Shown: positions 47,237 to 61,071, counted from the first letter of the stretch. The stretch: 64,000 bases of DNA from Jaapia argillacea MUCL 33604 (GCA_000697665.1 KL197710.1:2393036-2457035), one strand, 5' to 3'. Program-made: numbers and translations. Notes: generated by a model from the letters alone, not told the origin.

Positions 47237-48308
47237 ATGTCCAACATTTCAGAATGCAAGTGCATCCTTGTCGTCGGTGCCACTGCAGGCATTGGTCGCA
47301 GCCTCGCTTTAAGCCTGAGAGCTCTACCCTCCAAACCAACGGTCATTGTCACAGGGAGACGTCAGGAAAGGCTCGACGAACTTTCGAAACAAGGCTTCGA
47401 AACCATCCGCTGTGACGTTGACACCACTCGGGAAAATTACCAGCAATTTGTGGAAAGCACTACGAAGAGATACCCCGAGGTATGTACCTGACCGCTCCTT
47501 GTCGAGTTCAATCCTTTGACATATGTTAATATCACAGCTCGACGCCGTCGTGTTTTCGGCTGGGGTCCAACACATGTTCGACTTTTCAAAACCCGACTCA
47601 GTTGACATCGATAGTATGTTTTAACGGCTGACTGTCTGGATTAACTTATAACCCGACGTAACAGAGTTCGTCAGCGAACTGAATATAAATTATATCGGCA
47701 TCGTGACAATGATTACCTACCTTCTCCCACATTTCCTCGAGCTTGCGGTTCGTGGGCTTTTCGACTGTCTACTTCGTAGTGTCTAACACCATACAGGCAC
47801 AAGGCCGTCCCTGCTTCATCATCCCTATCACTTCTGGCCTCGCTATTATTCCAGGACCGTGGGTGCCCTGCTATTGTGCCACCAAAGCTGCTCTCCACAG
47901 TTTCAGCATGTCACTTCACGAGCAGTTGACGGGAAAGAACGTTCACGTCTTGGAGATCATGCCACCGTAGGTTTCCACATCAGTATACATTCGCCTTCTT
48001 AATGAGCTCTTAATCGTCATTAGGCTTGTCGAATCTGAATTGCACGATCGTGAGGACCTTTGCAGTTTTTGGGTAACATACTGTGCGCTAATAATCCAAA
48101 TACTCCAGATCAAGGCACGACTCCTTCACTATCGAAGTTTTGGATGTCTCTGGATGACTTCACCAAGAATGCCATGGATGGTCTCATACGCGGTGACGCG
48201 TGTATCCCAGTTGGCCAGGTTGCTGCGTCCCACGAGCGTTACGAGAAGGGCAAAATCGAGATAGTTCATAAAAACTTTGAGTTTGGCCAAAAGCTGGGAA
48301 GCAACTAG
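47237..48308 (+). CDS. Short-chain dehydrogenase/reductase (SDR)
   Basis: This is an NAD(P)-dependent oxidoreductase of the classical SDR family, of the DltE-like kind. The cofactor loop is VVGATAGIGRSLA near residue 13, and TGRR follows beta-2. An adenine-site CDV stretch, FSAG in place of the usual NNAG, and NINYIG follow. The catalytic triad residues are the Ser in ITSG and the Tyr and Lys of YCATK. The C-terminal region (WMSLDDFTKNAMDGL) is variable. Exon ends fall at typical short introns, for example one beginning just after ELHD. Substrate cannot be inferred. No biosynthetic cluster surrounds it. Confidence 0.88.
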
Positions 48309-48542
48309 ATGTGATTATTGTCTTGTACCAGTAGATTAACGCTGTTTTTATCCGCCATTTTCCTGACTGCACCTAGATTGTACCACGAATGTCGAAGATT
48401 TCATATCGGCGTCAATCACGTGCTCGTGGCTTTTGTCCTAATGAGGAACTACTAAGATCGTCTTGACTCGGACTCATTTGTAGATGCTGGATAAAAGAGA
48501 CCAACGTGAACTTGATTCCTCACAACCCACACTATATCCACA

Positions 48543-49830
<1,288 letters not shown>

Positions 49831-50504
49831 CGAAGAGATCTGGCCGAGAACTTTGTGGAGAACAAAAAGACAAGGGCGTTGCCAAGGATCTAATCTGCAA
49901 CTGAATCGTTTACCGTAAGAAGTCTACGCCTCGTTTTTTCAATTGTCAACTCGAAATGCTAGATGTGGTTCGAAAAGTACAAGGAAACACGTTGGGTTTT
50001 CGTCAGCCAGTGAGCGGAGAGTCTCGTCTCGAGAGCGCCGACACCATGTACTCCAGTCGAAAATGATCGGACAGATGGGCGCGAGACGCACGCAACTAGG
50101 TCGTGGACCGTCGTACACGCAGTATCGGCGAGTGATAGCACAGAATAACCCGACCATTCCGCACAGCTGGACGATGAGCTGAGTTGAGCTGAGATACGAC
50201 CGCGTTGTCCCCATGCTGTTTGATCGTGGACAGATTTAGCAAGTATGTAATTGATCGGTTGCAGAGGATATATCAACACGCTTGTATTTGCGCCAGGCCA
50301 GGTTTCTTTTCCTTCCCGTTTCCTTGTCTGTCGTTCACTGTCGCCTCGGTCGTCAATTTCTCTCATTTTCATCTTTTCGGGCTTGACCTCTTCTCCTGTG
50401 CATTTCTGCCACGAATACACCGGTGCTGGCCGCCCTCTTATAATTTCTACCACTCCCATCCATCCACACGCACAACCTCAGTTTCATTCTTTCGCCACAT
50501 CATC
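49831..50504. other. Intergenic region
   Basis: This is the 3' flank of LYS1 and the promoter of the next gene. A short repetition of GAGCTGAG words occurs near 50173-50195. CT-rich sequence precedes the ATG at 50505. No gene is visible. Confidence 0.45.
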
Positions 50505-51785
50505 ATGACCACTTTCGTGAAGTCTCCTGTTCCTGAGATCTTTATCTCCTTCGCTCCACCAGAAGTTCCAGCTGAGGAACCATACTCTCCGTTTGCCATC
50601 TTGAATCCGGTGGCCACACGAGAGGAGGAGAGCTACAGGCCGACCCTCTTGTCCCCTCCCCCAGTTGCTGCACCCAAGTTTCACCGACAGCTTTCACCAC
50701 TCCGCCCAGCTGATGCGCCCGTCGCTAGCAAGGGTCTCGAGCGTGAGCGTTTTGAAGCCATGCTGAAGGCTTCGAAGGAGAGGAATTCTGCTGTAGGAGC
50801 AAAGAAAGCACTTGACCTTCGCAAAGAGATTGCTCTCAAGGCTCATAAAAGCAAGCAAAGTACGTCGGTGATTTTTTCTCCCTAACAACCACATCTGACT
50901 GTTTGGTAAGTTGAACGTCGTGCGATCTTCTTGTCGAAGTTGACGGCACCGCCTTCTGCCTCCGCGATCTCTGAGCCCAAGACACCGCCGGAATCCCCCT
51001 CCATCTTCAACTACACCCTTCCCTCTCCCGGCTTGGAGTCTCCGCTTGCGATGTTCGATTCGGCGCCAGAGGATCCTGCGCGCCCCAAGCCCTGTGCTCC
51101 TTGGGTGGAACAAGTCGAGTACCGGATGCCCCAAAAGAAGGAGGCGACGCCAGTTCAGAGTAAAAGGAAATCCCTGCCCTCACTCGAGGAGATTACCGCT
51201 CGTTTGAGCTCTCAGGCTCCCATCGCACGTCCGGATGTGGTCGGACCCTGCCGCTCGCCCATCCCACTTCCAGCGTTCTTGAAGACTGGTGCTCGTGCTC
51301 ACCGGGATGCGCCACCTCCCATTATCATCACTCCTCCTGAGGCACCTCAAGCGCGACGCTTGCCTCTCAGTGTTGGGCGTTTGCGACTCCCATCCCGTAC
51401 TCCCAGTCCCCCATCTCCCCAACAGCTGCCATCTAGTCTTCCCATGACCACCGCCCCTCCCAAGTCTCCAGGTGCTCCTCCTTCACCAAAGATTCAGATC
51501 AAGACTACCGTCGTTCCGCGCACATCCTCGGCGGCTCCCTCCGAGCTCACTGAGTCCAACCTTGTCACGTTCAACGCTCGCTCGCGTACCGCCAATGACA
51601 TGCTGTCCGCTCTACGTCGTCGAACTTTCTATTGCGAGGGAACTTCAGTGGGTCGACATGCCGACCAAGTGAAGGTGGACGAGAAAACCAAGCTCGAGAG
51701 GAGGCATAGCTCACCCGCGGAATTCATGAAGCGGGAGCGCTCTGGATTTACCCACCCTGTGCTTGATATGCCAGGTGGTTTTTAA
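50505..51785 (+). CDS. Proline/serine-rich protein of unknown function
   Basis: Two exons (50505-about 50861 and about 50911-51785) give a protein of about 410 residues. The N-terminus (1-115) includes a charged helical block (RERFEAMLKASKERN and LDLRKEIALKAHKSK). The middle is Pro/Ser-rich with many SP and TP dipeptides. The C-terminal 70 residues look more ordered: an Asn/Arg segment, an ANDMLSALRRRTFY motif, an acidic/basic helix, and a final HPVLDMPGGF. There is no signal peptide or transmembrane segment. I do not recognise the family. The short motif-like C-terminus may be the functional part, which is inference. Confidence 0.72.
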
Positions 51786-52411
51786 TCCAGTCGAGGGCGT
51801 TATGCTAATACGGCCGTCATTCTTGGAGATAAGTTATCGTTGTATTTGTGGAACCAGTGGAACTTGTATCGATGCGTGTTTCCCATTTTCTCCTCCCTCC
51901 TATCCGCTTGTATTGTGACCATCCAGCATTCACCACTCACGTGGTTGGTTTTTTTTTTGGCCTTCCCTTTATTTTTCTTTTTTCTTCCTTTCGTACTTGG
52001 TTATGTTTCCCAAGGCTGTGCCTTGATATCACTCCTTCAACAGCGACATCCTACTACTTCCAATCTTTATGTTTCCTGATCGATAGAAAGATAGGGCAGT
52101 GCCCCTCCTTGCGTTGTCACCGTAGTTCACAGGCGCGTCAATCATGTAGCTTCATGGACTTCTGTGTCTTGACATTATAGACTGGATCTACGTGTTCTTG
52201 ACCGTGTCTTTTCAATGCAATAAATCATGGTTTCATGAATGTCTGTCTCGCTGGGTGACTCAACCATATCACAAAGAATTTCCCGAACATAATTGCAAAA
52301 TTCGACTCTAAATATTTGGTGGTGACGGTATTGCCAATCCGGGAGACTTACTACAGGGGGTTGGGTATAGGGCCTTAGTTGACCATCCGCACGAGCATCA
52401 TACCAGCAGTA
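51786..52411. other. Convergent intergenic region
   Basis: 3' flanks of the proline-rich gene (+) and the Ies1-like gene (-). T-rich runs occur near 51950-51990 and an AATAAA word at 52219-52224. No gene is visible. Confidence 0.45.
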
Positions 52412-54256
52412 CTAATCCCACTGTGCTTCCTGCCAACGACCGGTAAATGATTCTCTTGGAAGAAGATTAGGACCATCATCGCCGTTCACATTGCTCTCGG
52501 TATGTGGTGGCATTGGGGGTGGAGGGGGTGACGGTGTTTTGCCGCGCAATCGATTGATCACACGAAGTCGACGTTCTATCCGAGGTTCGATGAGCACCAA
52601 TCAAGAATCAGGGCCAGAGTCTCACCAAGATCTCGACGGATATGATCGTCAGGTATTTCTTCGTCGGAGTCCATCAAGGGATCAGCGGTCATTACTGCAT
52701 GCCACGCATCTATCAGGGTGTTAATGCGACCACTTGAGATAAAAACGGAGTGGCGTACGTTGCAGCATTGTTCGCTCAGGCTCAGCATGGTAGACACCAG
52801 CTGTATGCGCCAACTGGGGTTGTGCACTGGGGTTCACTGGAGCGTCCTCAGTGGATGAACAATGCACACTGCGAAAGAATTACCTCGTGGTTGTAAATTC
52901 CGTGGTCTGTTTTGATCTCGATCTTTGGGAACATAGTGATGGAAAGTCTCCCCTCTACTCGCCTGATGAACAGCCGGGTGTGGAACACGGTGTCGGCGTG
53001 CACCCATATCTAATATAGCGATCGTCAGAAGCGAAGAAGGCAGATGAAAGGATAATGGGATTACCCTTCGGTGGTGGAGGTTGCGCAGGAGGGTTGCTTC
53101 GTTTCTCGTTCTCACCGGCATGAACAAGCTTTTGTAGGAAGAGACTTCGTCGGTTAGACATTCTCTTTCCCCACTCAATCTCTTCAGGAGGATCAATGTT
53201 CTCTTTCCTGACATCAGCCTGAGAAAGTCGACGGAGATAAGGTACTTTGCCAAGGTGTTGCCGAGCGTAGTCATCGGCGAACGGATTGGTGAGGGTAGGT
53301 CCCTCGAGGTAATAGAAGATCAGCCAGAGAAATGCTTTGGCGCGTGATGGAGACGACATCGGGACTGGGAGGAAAAGGTCGAGGAAGTCTGTCGGCGGAT
53401 CGAAGTGTGGAAGCGACTAGATTGAGATTTATGAACAAGGACCTGGTCGAAGATAAAATGAAACATACAGATGCATGGTTCGACAGAACAAATATCAGAT
53501 TAACAACGCTAGTCGGCGGTCGATGTCCTGATTGCTTGGCACGAAATCAGTTGAATTGTGGGCATAGTCAACATCAAATTCCATTCATACCAGGTTTTCC
53601 ATGATTTCCGCAGGCGTTGATGGAGGTACCGTCTTGAACTCGGAAGGGAGAAGCGCGGCTTTCAAACAGTTCTTAATCCGGGGAGCATCTTGTGCATTGC
53701 CATCGGTCTTTTGCAAGGAAGGGACCGGATGGTAAGACCTCAGGGCGGTCTTCATTTCTGGAAAGACTTGACAGACTTGAGTTTTTCGAAACGGCCCAGA
53801 CATGAGGAACTCACAAGCCATGGTCGTGTTGATTCTGCCTACGTTGGTGAGGAGACAAATTTTGGCGAATTCCAGGGCGAAAGCGGGTGTTTCCACCATC
53901 TTGTCCTTGAGAACTTTGGAACACTTGCTGGAGTTGAATAAGGCGTTGACATAGAGCTCGGCGAAGGTGACCTTCTGAGCGGATTTGCCAGGACTCTGGT
54001 CGGTGAACGCCCTAGTTGGATCGGAGAAAATATAATGTAGAAGATCAAACTGGATGTCTTCACGGCTCAAGGGTTCTGCGTCGCCACGCTTGATGGGCAG
54101 GGTTTTACGGTGGACATACTGTGGGCTGTTTGGCGTTTTGTTCAGCCAACAGAGATTTGAACTATGGATACGCTGGACTCACGGAGTGTCTGAGTGGCGA
54201 GGAGTCCATCCTTGGATGTTAGGGTGTCCAGAGGGCTCTGCATGGTCGGAAGCCAT
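52412..54256 (-). CDS. INO80 complex subunit, Ies1-like
   Basis: The product resembles filamentous-fungal proteins annotated as Ino eighty subunit 1, part of the INO80 chromatin remodeller. The conserved order is visible: a basic TLPIKRGDAEPL start, REDIQFDLLHYIF, FAELYVNAL, SSKCSKVLKDKM, ICLLTNVGRINTTMAFFPEM, ALRSYHPVPSLQ, and DAPRIKNCLKAALL. Then come VVNLIFVLSNHAS and SPSRAKAFLWLIFYYLEG. The C-terminal part is basic and proline-rich and ends in TGRWQEAQWD. Start 54256 is a Met followed by a short hydrophilic lead (HPNIQGWTPRH). Introns are frequent. Identity rests on recalled family pattern, so the name is less certain than the family. Confidence 0.75.
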
Positions 54257-54847
54257 AGAGCAGGGGATGGCGGGGATGCGCGGAGATGTGAAACACGAGG
54301 TTGGAATGATGCAAACTATGCAATAGCAACTGTACAAGAATAAGAGCTGGCGGTTCTCTCACGTGCCTTTGAGCTTGAGCCTACAAGGACCATTCGCACG
54401 ATGCTCATCAAAAGAATTTGACAATCATGAACGAGGCGTATAGAACATCCTGAAAGGGAGGTTGAGGAGGTATTGGATGAAGTGCGGGCAGCCGGACAAC
54501 GGAACCGCGCGCTTCCTGTGGTCTGACAAACCCAAAAGAACGGAAAGGACCAAAGCTTTAGCAACCGCAATGCAAAACAGAAAAGGTACAAGAAGAAAGT
54601 AAACTGACCGCTGAACGAGAACAGAACTTCTTTACGTATGGGGTCGGTATGATGTCCGATAACTGGACCCAAAAGGAAATTTCAGATATGTTGGGCGTTT
54701 CGCGGATGCAAATTTTGCAAAGAAGCAAGCCCTGAGAAACCGAGGTACGTCCCGGACCCGACCCAATTCGCGCTCCATAAGTAGCCAGGAGCACGCTTCA
54801 ACCAGCAGGAATCTGTTCGTCTGGCGGCAACTTGACGACTCTCAAAA
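54257..54847. promoter_or_regulatory. Divergent promoter region of Ies1-like and TIM8
   Basis: 591 nt separate the two start codons. A few short open frames are present and look accidental. Confidence 0.45.
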
Positions 54848-55217
54848 ATGGCCGAGCCTCAATTTGATCAAACCACCCAGGTCAGTTCTCTTGGTCGGTT
54901 CCTCAGCCATGGCTGAAGATTCTTTCTGCCACGTTGCAGAAGGAGCTTGCAACCTTTTTGGAGCAAGAACAGCGTCAAGCACGCCTGCAGGAATCCATCC
55001 ACAGCTACACTAGCATGTGTTGGGACAAGTTCGTGCTTTTGATCACCCGATATATTCTGGCCTTGACCGTTTTCTCTGTGTTAGGTGCATCACAGGCACA
55101 CCCTCTACACGTTTTTCTCGCACCGAAGAGAGTTGCCTTGTCAACTGTGTCGAGAGATTCTTGGATACAAGTCTGTTCATGGTCAAGCAGATCGAGCAAC
55201 TGCGAACGAGACAGTAG
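54848..55217 (+). CDS. TIM8: Small mitochondrial import chaperone Tim8
   Basis: Tim8, together with Tim13, escorts hydrophobic precursors across the mitochondrial intermembrane space. The gene codes only 84 residues in three exons (54848-54880, 54940-55028, 55085-55217). The twin CX3C motifs are complete: CWDKC, where the second Cys comes from exon 3, and CLVNC followed by VERFLDTSLFMVKQ. The signature HSYTSMCWDKC is typical of Tim8. It is divergent from the Ies1-like gene and convergent with the acyltransferase gene, with 179 nt between the stop codons. Confidence 0.93.
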
Positions 55218-55396
55218 CTTCGCCGTCTCTCTTGTTTTTTTTTGCCTCTTTCGCACCTTGGGCATGCGTCCGCATGATATTCCGTCCCCCTGAACGCGAT
55301 AAACACCGAGAGAACCTTACATTTTTGAGGTGTCTGTTACAAGGCATTCCTACCAATATACAACAACAAACCAAGACATGCACCTTGCGGCGGGAA

Positions 55397-56930
55397 CTAT
55401 CTCAACCTTGTCCAGGCATACCCGACCAACGCCGGGATGAATAAACCAAATGCGTCGAGTACCTCCCGCTTCTGTCTCAACTGCAATGGGATATCCACGC
55501 GTGCCCCCTTCTCAGCTGGAAAGGCACCGACCTTGAGAAACTTGGACATCATGTCGTCTTTCTCTCGCCACAAATCCCTGAGCCAATCCTCAAACTCGAT
55601 CCTCTCCTTCTCTGGTACGTCTGTTTCAATCGCGTGCGATCCTGCAGAACCATTCGGCATGCTGTTAGGGTTACTGGCTGAAAGATCACCGATGGGAACG
55701 TCGTCTGCAACCTTGAATCGACGGATATGCATGTGAATGGACGGAGGAGGGGTTCGGTCGCAGAATATTGATCGCAAGGTGTAGTAAGATTGTCCGTACG
55801 CCAACGGTGGAATACCTAAACCGCCTGTGAGCATCCAAATTCCAACTCATTTCCTCTTCACGCACCCGGATATGCGACAGTCACGTCGAGTAACTCTAAG
55901 TCCGGCATACGAGGTGCGAGGGAGCGAAGACTGTAATGCAGACCTGTCGACCGAGGCAACAGCGTGTGGGTCATATCAGGCTTCAAACATGAGTTTTGTC
56001 AGACAAGGCGTCATTTCAGAGCGGGGCAAGAAAATGGCTAACAATTCCCATCTTGTCTGCAAACTTTTTGCTGATAGGCCGCGTATCGCGGCTCACCAGC
56101 GTACCCTCTGGATACAAGACGAAGGACAAAGGAAGGTCGTCCTGTTCTGCGCGGCGACCCAGGGAGGCCAATTGTGAAGCGAGGTGGAGACGATCCGACG
56201 CCCAGGACCTTGCAAGGAAAATGAAGTCGAAGAATTGCATGCCCTGGGTCAATCTGAGCGGATGCAACCTTGTATGGAGAAGGAGGGGCCTACCCATCCC
56301 ACAAATGGAACCCACTTGAGGCTCTTCTTCAGTACAATGAACACATCCTTGTGCACATTCATAAAATACATAAGGTTCCAGGCATACCACCAGTCGGAGT
56401 AGACCTAGTGATGCATGTCCTATCATTGACCAATATCGCCGTCGAAGGGGTGGGCCACTTGCCTGATGATTCGCTATGAAGACAATCCTTGTGGGCGACT
56501 TTAGTGCTATAACGCGTCCGCTTTCGTTTCTTACAACCATGTTTTCGATCTCCTCATCAGTAAATCCACCCTTCCCTTGAGTTTCAAATGACACCACAAG
56601 CTTGGTGGGGGCAAACCACTGGCTCATGAGGACTGCATGACCATACACGTCAGCATATGCGTAAACGCCCAGCAACAGACAGGACCACTAACTGAGGAGA
56701 ATCGCGAATGATCCCTTCGTATATCTGATGCCTTCTTCATACAATTTCCTCGTAGTTTTGAAAGGAAGAATCCGTAAGGGCAGGAGGAACAGGAACTGTG
56801 AGGCATTTATCATTAAGCACGCCACATTGAACACGACCCCGAAGACAATGGCATTGAGGACCTGCCCCCAAGTTCTGGGCGGTCGTGCAGCGATCTCGGT
56901 AGCATAGAGAGGAGGTGCAGAGATCGTCAT
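55397..56930 (-). CDS. Lysophospholipid acyltransferase (PlsC/LPLAT family)
   Basis: This is a membrane acyltransferase of phospholipid remodelling, related to fungal Cst26 and animal LCLAT1-type enzymes. An N-terminal hydrophobic region (about 25-75) precedes the PlsC domain. Motif I, HX4D, is seen as NHQVYSDWWYAW and is assembled across a GC-AG intron (56405-56462). A KKSLKWVPFVGW block, FDFIFLARSW and the FVLYPEGTLVS motif follow. The C-terminal third has LLPRSTGLHYSL and IPPLAYGQSYYTLRSIF, then a variable tail ending in a hydrophobic segment (FGLFIPALVGYAW). Activity is inferred from the motifs; head-group preference is unknown. Confidence 0.87.
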
Positions 56931-57294
56931 CCAGCCGTCGACAGAGGATACAGTGGAGGATGGGCTGTTGGCAAGATCGACTAGCGGGGTTTTGCACAGG
57001 CTGTGCGTCCCATAACCTGCCTGAGGCGCTGGCGTGTGCTCACTGCGCAGGGTCTTTCGGCATATGATTTCACATCATCTCTGACGCGTAAACACACGTG
57101 CTGAAAGTTCCCGCGACTAACTGCTCTATAGATTCCTCGTACATGTGCTATCTAAATATCAGGGATATAAGCATCTTCTGTTCAACATGGGTCCAACCTT
57201 CCGTAAAGGGAAACAAGTACAGGTCCCCCGCTGACACGGATACCTCAAACCTGAAGACACCCACAAACGACGGAGGGGTTGGCACCAGAAATCA

Positions 57295-59145
57295 TCAACA
57301 TGTGAACGGCCGGCCCACAGCGCCGCTACTATACGCCTCCACGATCAACTGTGAGTCGATGTGAAGGCTGTTTAGGTTACGTGAGGGAGACGCGATGATA
57401 GAGTTGCGCACCTTGATGGAGACCCAAGTCCCCGCCACACAAATGAATGCACCAATCAAGATCGTCCCAACTGCCAATGTTGTCCCCAAGTACTTCCTCC
57501 TGAGGGCTCGGTATCCCCCCTCTAGGTAATACGTGTCGTGGAGCCAGAAGAAGCCGGCGATTCCATATGTATACCAAGAAGCAAAGAGGGCGGCAGTAAT
57601 ACCAATGATGTACGAAAATATTGGAACGGCAGTGGCGAACACGAAGGCAATCGTGACAGCGGCGAAACATAAGATGATCCAAATAGTCCAGCCAAGGACT
57701 GTGTGGGAGTGGACGTGCTTCGAGCGGCGGAAGAATCGGATGAACACCAGCAGGGCTGCAGTATGAGAATAGAGAGCTCCGGAGATTATAAAATTGCCAA
57801 GAGCAATGGCGAAGGTTGCCTTTGCCCATGCGGGTGGTAGGGAGAAAAGAATGGGAGACTGTGCCGTGTTACCGATATAGACATACATAACGATGCTGAA
57901 GACGGCATAGAACGTGGTTGCAAAGCCTTGGAGACACCAAGCTGCCTACGCGACATCAGAGATACTGTTGAAAATGGGCGCATGCAGTAAGTACCTTCAT
58001 TGCGTCCTGTGGTTCGCGCATCTCGGAAATTAGCATGAAGAACCTAGCCAGAGGGTTAAATGTTCGGCGATCATCAGGCAAGGATGGCGCCTTACATGAA
58101 GTGTCCTATCCGAAATGTAAGTGGGATAGATTAATTATGAGGTGACATGGCTGGACTCACCAGCGTACGCGAAAACCTAACGAGTAAAATTATCGGTGAA
58201 TACTACAGCATGTCAAAGCTCGACAGGAAAGACTTGCTGGGTTCGTAATGGCCAAAAAGGCCTCGTAGAATGTCGTTGGTATGGTTGCGCTGATAACGCG
58301 CTCTGGGACAGGGTTGATACCCGCTCCAACCATGGCCAAAAATCCAGAGAGGGTGATCAGGGCAGCGCTGAAGAGACCCAAATGACTGAGGCGGCCTAGG
58401 GTGCGCGGTAATGCCAGCACAAAGGTTGTGGCAGAGACAATCAACAAGAGATACATTGCACACATTCCTTTGTTGGAAAGCGTGGTCAGAGCTTGCTGCC
58501 CGGACAACAATACCGAACCCTACGACAGCGGGGTTTGATGAAGAATTCCAGGATGCGTGAGGCTCTCAGACGCACCGTTCCAGCAATGGCGAAGATGATG
58601 GTTCCAGTTGAAAGAATCTCTCTCCCAACTGGTCCAAATATAATAAACCCAGCATCACCTGTAGGCGAGGTTTTCAGGCAGGGTGCTGATTGAGACCGAG
58701 TTGTACTCACCCATGTTGTGAACTTCGGGATGGTTCAACTTGAAGTCGACAAGTAGCTTGGCAGTATATAGAGCAAATATGCCAAGAAAGACGATCAGAA
58801 TCAGGGCGGGGACGATTCCTACAGAAGTCTTATCTGGACGCCGACTTGGCGGATATAAGACACATTGGCGTACCGACAACTGCTAATGCGCTTGGAAGAG
58901 ATAAGATCCCATTGCTAACAATTTCGGCGATCATCAAGAAACTGACAAACTGTACCGCTGGTCAAGCAAAAGTGAAGGGGCCTGGAAATCTGTCTTACCT
59001 GCCAGCTGAGGGTCTTGTATTGAATTTGATTGCCCTCCTCGTTACCAAAAACATCGGCATCGACTTCAGAAACTTCCGCCTTGGTAAACTTCTCGTCGAG
59101 ACGAGGAGACTGTTTCTCGGAGTCATGGAGTTCGGGTTCGCTCAT
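57295..59145 (-). CDS. Amino acid transporter, AAAP family
   Basis: This is an amino acid transporter of the Aa_trans (AAAP/AVT, N-system) family, similar to fungal neutral amino acid permeases of the MTR type. An acidic N-tail (about 1-45) precedes roughly eleven hydrophobic segments. The pattern KTLSWQ, FLMIAEIVSNGILSLPSAL and VVGIVPALILIVFLG is typical of the first two spans. Later parts include FAYAGHFMFFMLISEM, IALGNFIISGALYSHTAALL and an IVEAYSSGAVG C-terminal tail. Many short introns are present, so exact length (about 460) is an estimate. It is the second amino acid transporter in the window but is from a different superfamily branch than the permease at 32621. Confidence 0.88.
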
Positions 59146-59937
59146 TCTGGCGACAAAGGTGGGGGTCGAGGACTGAGAGTGAAACTCGGACCCTCCAAAG
59201 GGGCCAAAGAGCGCACCATGGCTATTAATGCCCTTATCGCGGTGATAACAAGTTGTAAGTCTGCCGTTGCCATCAAGAGAAGCTCCACTGGTGACTGTAA
59301 TGGATGTCGGCAGATTCAGTATACCAACTGGTATGGTGGCCCACCATCGGGCAGGGGAACCATTATTGTGGAGGGGGGCATGGACAGGAGCATAATGCGG
59401 TCAATCTGTCGCGTTTAGATTGCAATGAGTAAAAATATTGAGAAGGATGGATGGGCACGAGCTGTACGAAGGTTCGTTTACGATCGGGTATTTTGGGCCG
59501 GCAGGCACGGTACGTCCATGCCCAATATGTGCCATGTGTTTAGGGGCTGGTCAACGGATCCTGCGTCTCTCCTTGCCCTAGTTCCTCTTCCGCACATTTG
59601 GGCCTGCATTTCCTCCTCGTTTGCAGAGTGATAGTGATCATAGCATTTGAGTGTACCGTTTGGACAACCCTAAGACAACTTTCCAAGTCGTTGTCCTCGT
59701 GCCCGGAGCACTCCACCTATTCCGAATACTATCCATTCGGAATTCACTAGTCTGCAAGTAGCACCGGTTCCTCAACGGCTTTGACAGCGTTGGGAAGAAT
59801 CGTCGATGATTGGGTACGTGTGATCCTTCCTCACGTTAAGGTCCAGACATTGCCCACTTTTCTCAGAAGATAAAAGGCTGAACTGCATTATCCCTTCTTC
59901 CATTGGACAGCTCCACAAACCAGTCCCTCCCTTCGCA
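59146..59937. other. Divergent intergenic region
   Basis: 792 nt between the AAAP transporter (-) and the F-box-like gene (+). It must contain both promoters. No TATA box or gene is obvious. Confidence 0.45.
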
Positions 59938-61071
59938 ATGATGTATCCCACCCCCTCCCTATCTCGACTCGACGACGACATTGTCCATTTGATCCTCGAG
60001 AGCGACAGCTACTGGTGGCCGTGTGATTTCCAACGGCTCGCCCTGGTATCATCCGTATGGCTGGGGCCAGTAAGGAAACGCCTTTATGCATCCATAACCC
60101 TTCGATCATTTCGGCCGTGTCGCCTCCTCGCCAATACACTCTCAGAGAACTCGCACCTACGAAAGCTAGTTCGTGACGTCGATCTTCGCCCCTCATCCGA
60201 ATTGGATGGTTACGGCTTTGCAGTGAAGGATCTGGAGAGTCTCAGGTTTATTTTGGGATTAGGAGGGTTCCGCAAGGTCGCTCTTGGAGGGGACCTTGCC
60301 GTGAGATCAGAGCGGTTCTTGCATTCGTTGGTGAATTCGTCTGCAATAACGCAGCTGCGAATTGATGGGAATCAGTTATGCTGGGCGTACGGTTCACTTC
60401 GCAATTGCCGACCGGCGTCACTTCTCTGGGACGATTCGATGGCTGCCATGCTTCCCAGCCTCGAGGTCCTCAGACTTTCAAATCTCATCCTCGAGGTCAC
60501 GAGACCTCTCAGCCCATCTCGCATCCAGCTCGCGGAACTCTCCCTCGACAGGGTCGATATCTTGAGCGGATACCTTCACCATATGTCGGGCAATTGGACC
60601 ACTTTACGCTCCTTGAGCGTCGTGGCGACAAGCAGCTCAGACCTCGATCTGCATGTCCGACTGCTGTTGGACAGGTGTGGTCCCTGTTTGGAGACGCTAA
60701 ATTACGAGGTCGAAGATGTACGACTCGATGAAGCCATATTCGACGACCAATTCCAACCTTGCCCATCCCTTCGCGAACTCCGTCTTGATGGCTTGGACGT
60801 GAAGCCAGACACGTTGTCATCTATCGGACAACGGTGCGAGAATCTGCAGCATCTTTCTGTGCTGGGTCGTGTCGTTCGCGTTACCGCGCAAGAATGGGCC
60901 TCGTTCATCGCCTCAGGAGCCCTACCCTGCTTGCGGCAAATCACAATGCCCAACGGTTCTCTTCAGCCAGCGTCTGCTCGCTGGCCTGACGCCATGTGGC
61001 GCCCCGTCCTCGAAGCTTGTTCTGCTCGAGGTATCAAGCTAGGCAATGCATTCTTGCGTCCACTTATATGA
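59938..61071 (+). CDS. F-box-like / LRR protein, intronless
   Basis: This single-exon gene codes 377 residues. An F-box-like N-terminus (about 8-55; LDDDIVHLIL, then LALVSSVWLGPVRKRLYASI) is followed by degenerate leucine-rich repeats (LPSLEVLRLSNLIL, IQLAELSLDRVDIL, TLRSLSVVA, SLRELRLDGLDV, NLQHLSVLG). Such proteins are abundant in Agaricomycetes and may recruit substrates to SCF ubiquitin ligases; no substrate is known. Lack of introns, unlike its neighbours, suggests expansion or retro-type copying, but could also be loss of introns. ATG 59938 is directly followed by a second Met. Confidence 0.75.
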   Translation: MMYPTPSLSRLDDDIVHLILESDSYWWPCDFQRLALVSSVWLGPVRKRLYASITLRSFRPCRLLANTLSENSHLRKLVRDVDLRPSSELDGYGFAVKDLESLRFILGLGGFRKVALGGDLAVRSERFLHSLVNSSAITQLRIDGNQLCWAYGSLRNCRPASLLWDDSMAAMLPSLEVLRLSNLILEVTRPLSPSRIQLAELSLDRVDILSGYLHHMSGNWTTLRSLSVVATSSSDLDLHVRLLLDRCGPCLETLNYEVEDVRLDEAIFDDQFQPCPSLRELRLDGLDVKPDTLSSIGQRCENLQHLSVLGRVVRVTAQEWASFIASGALPCLRQITMPNGSLQPASARWPDAMWRPVLEACSARGIKLGNAFLRPLI

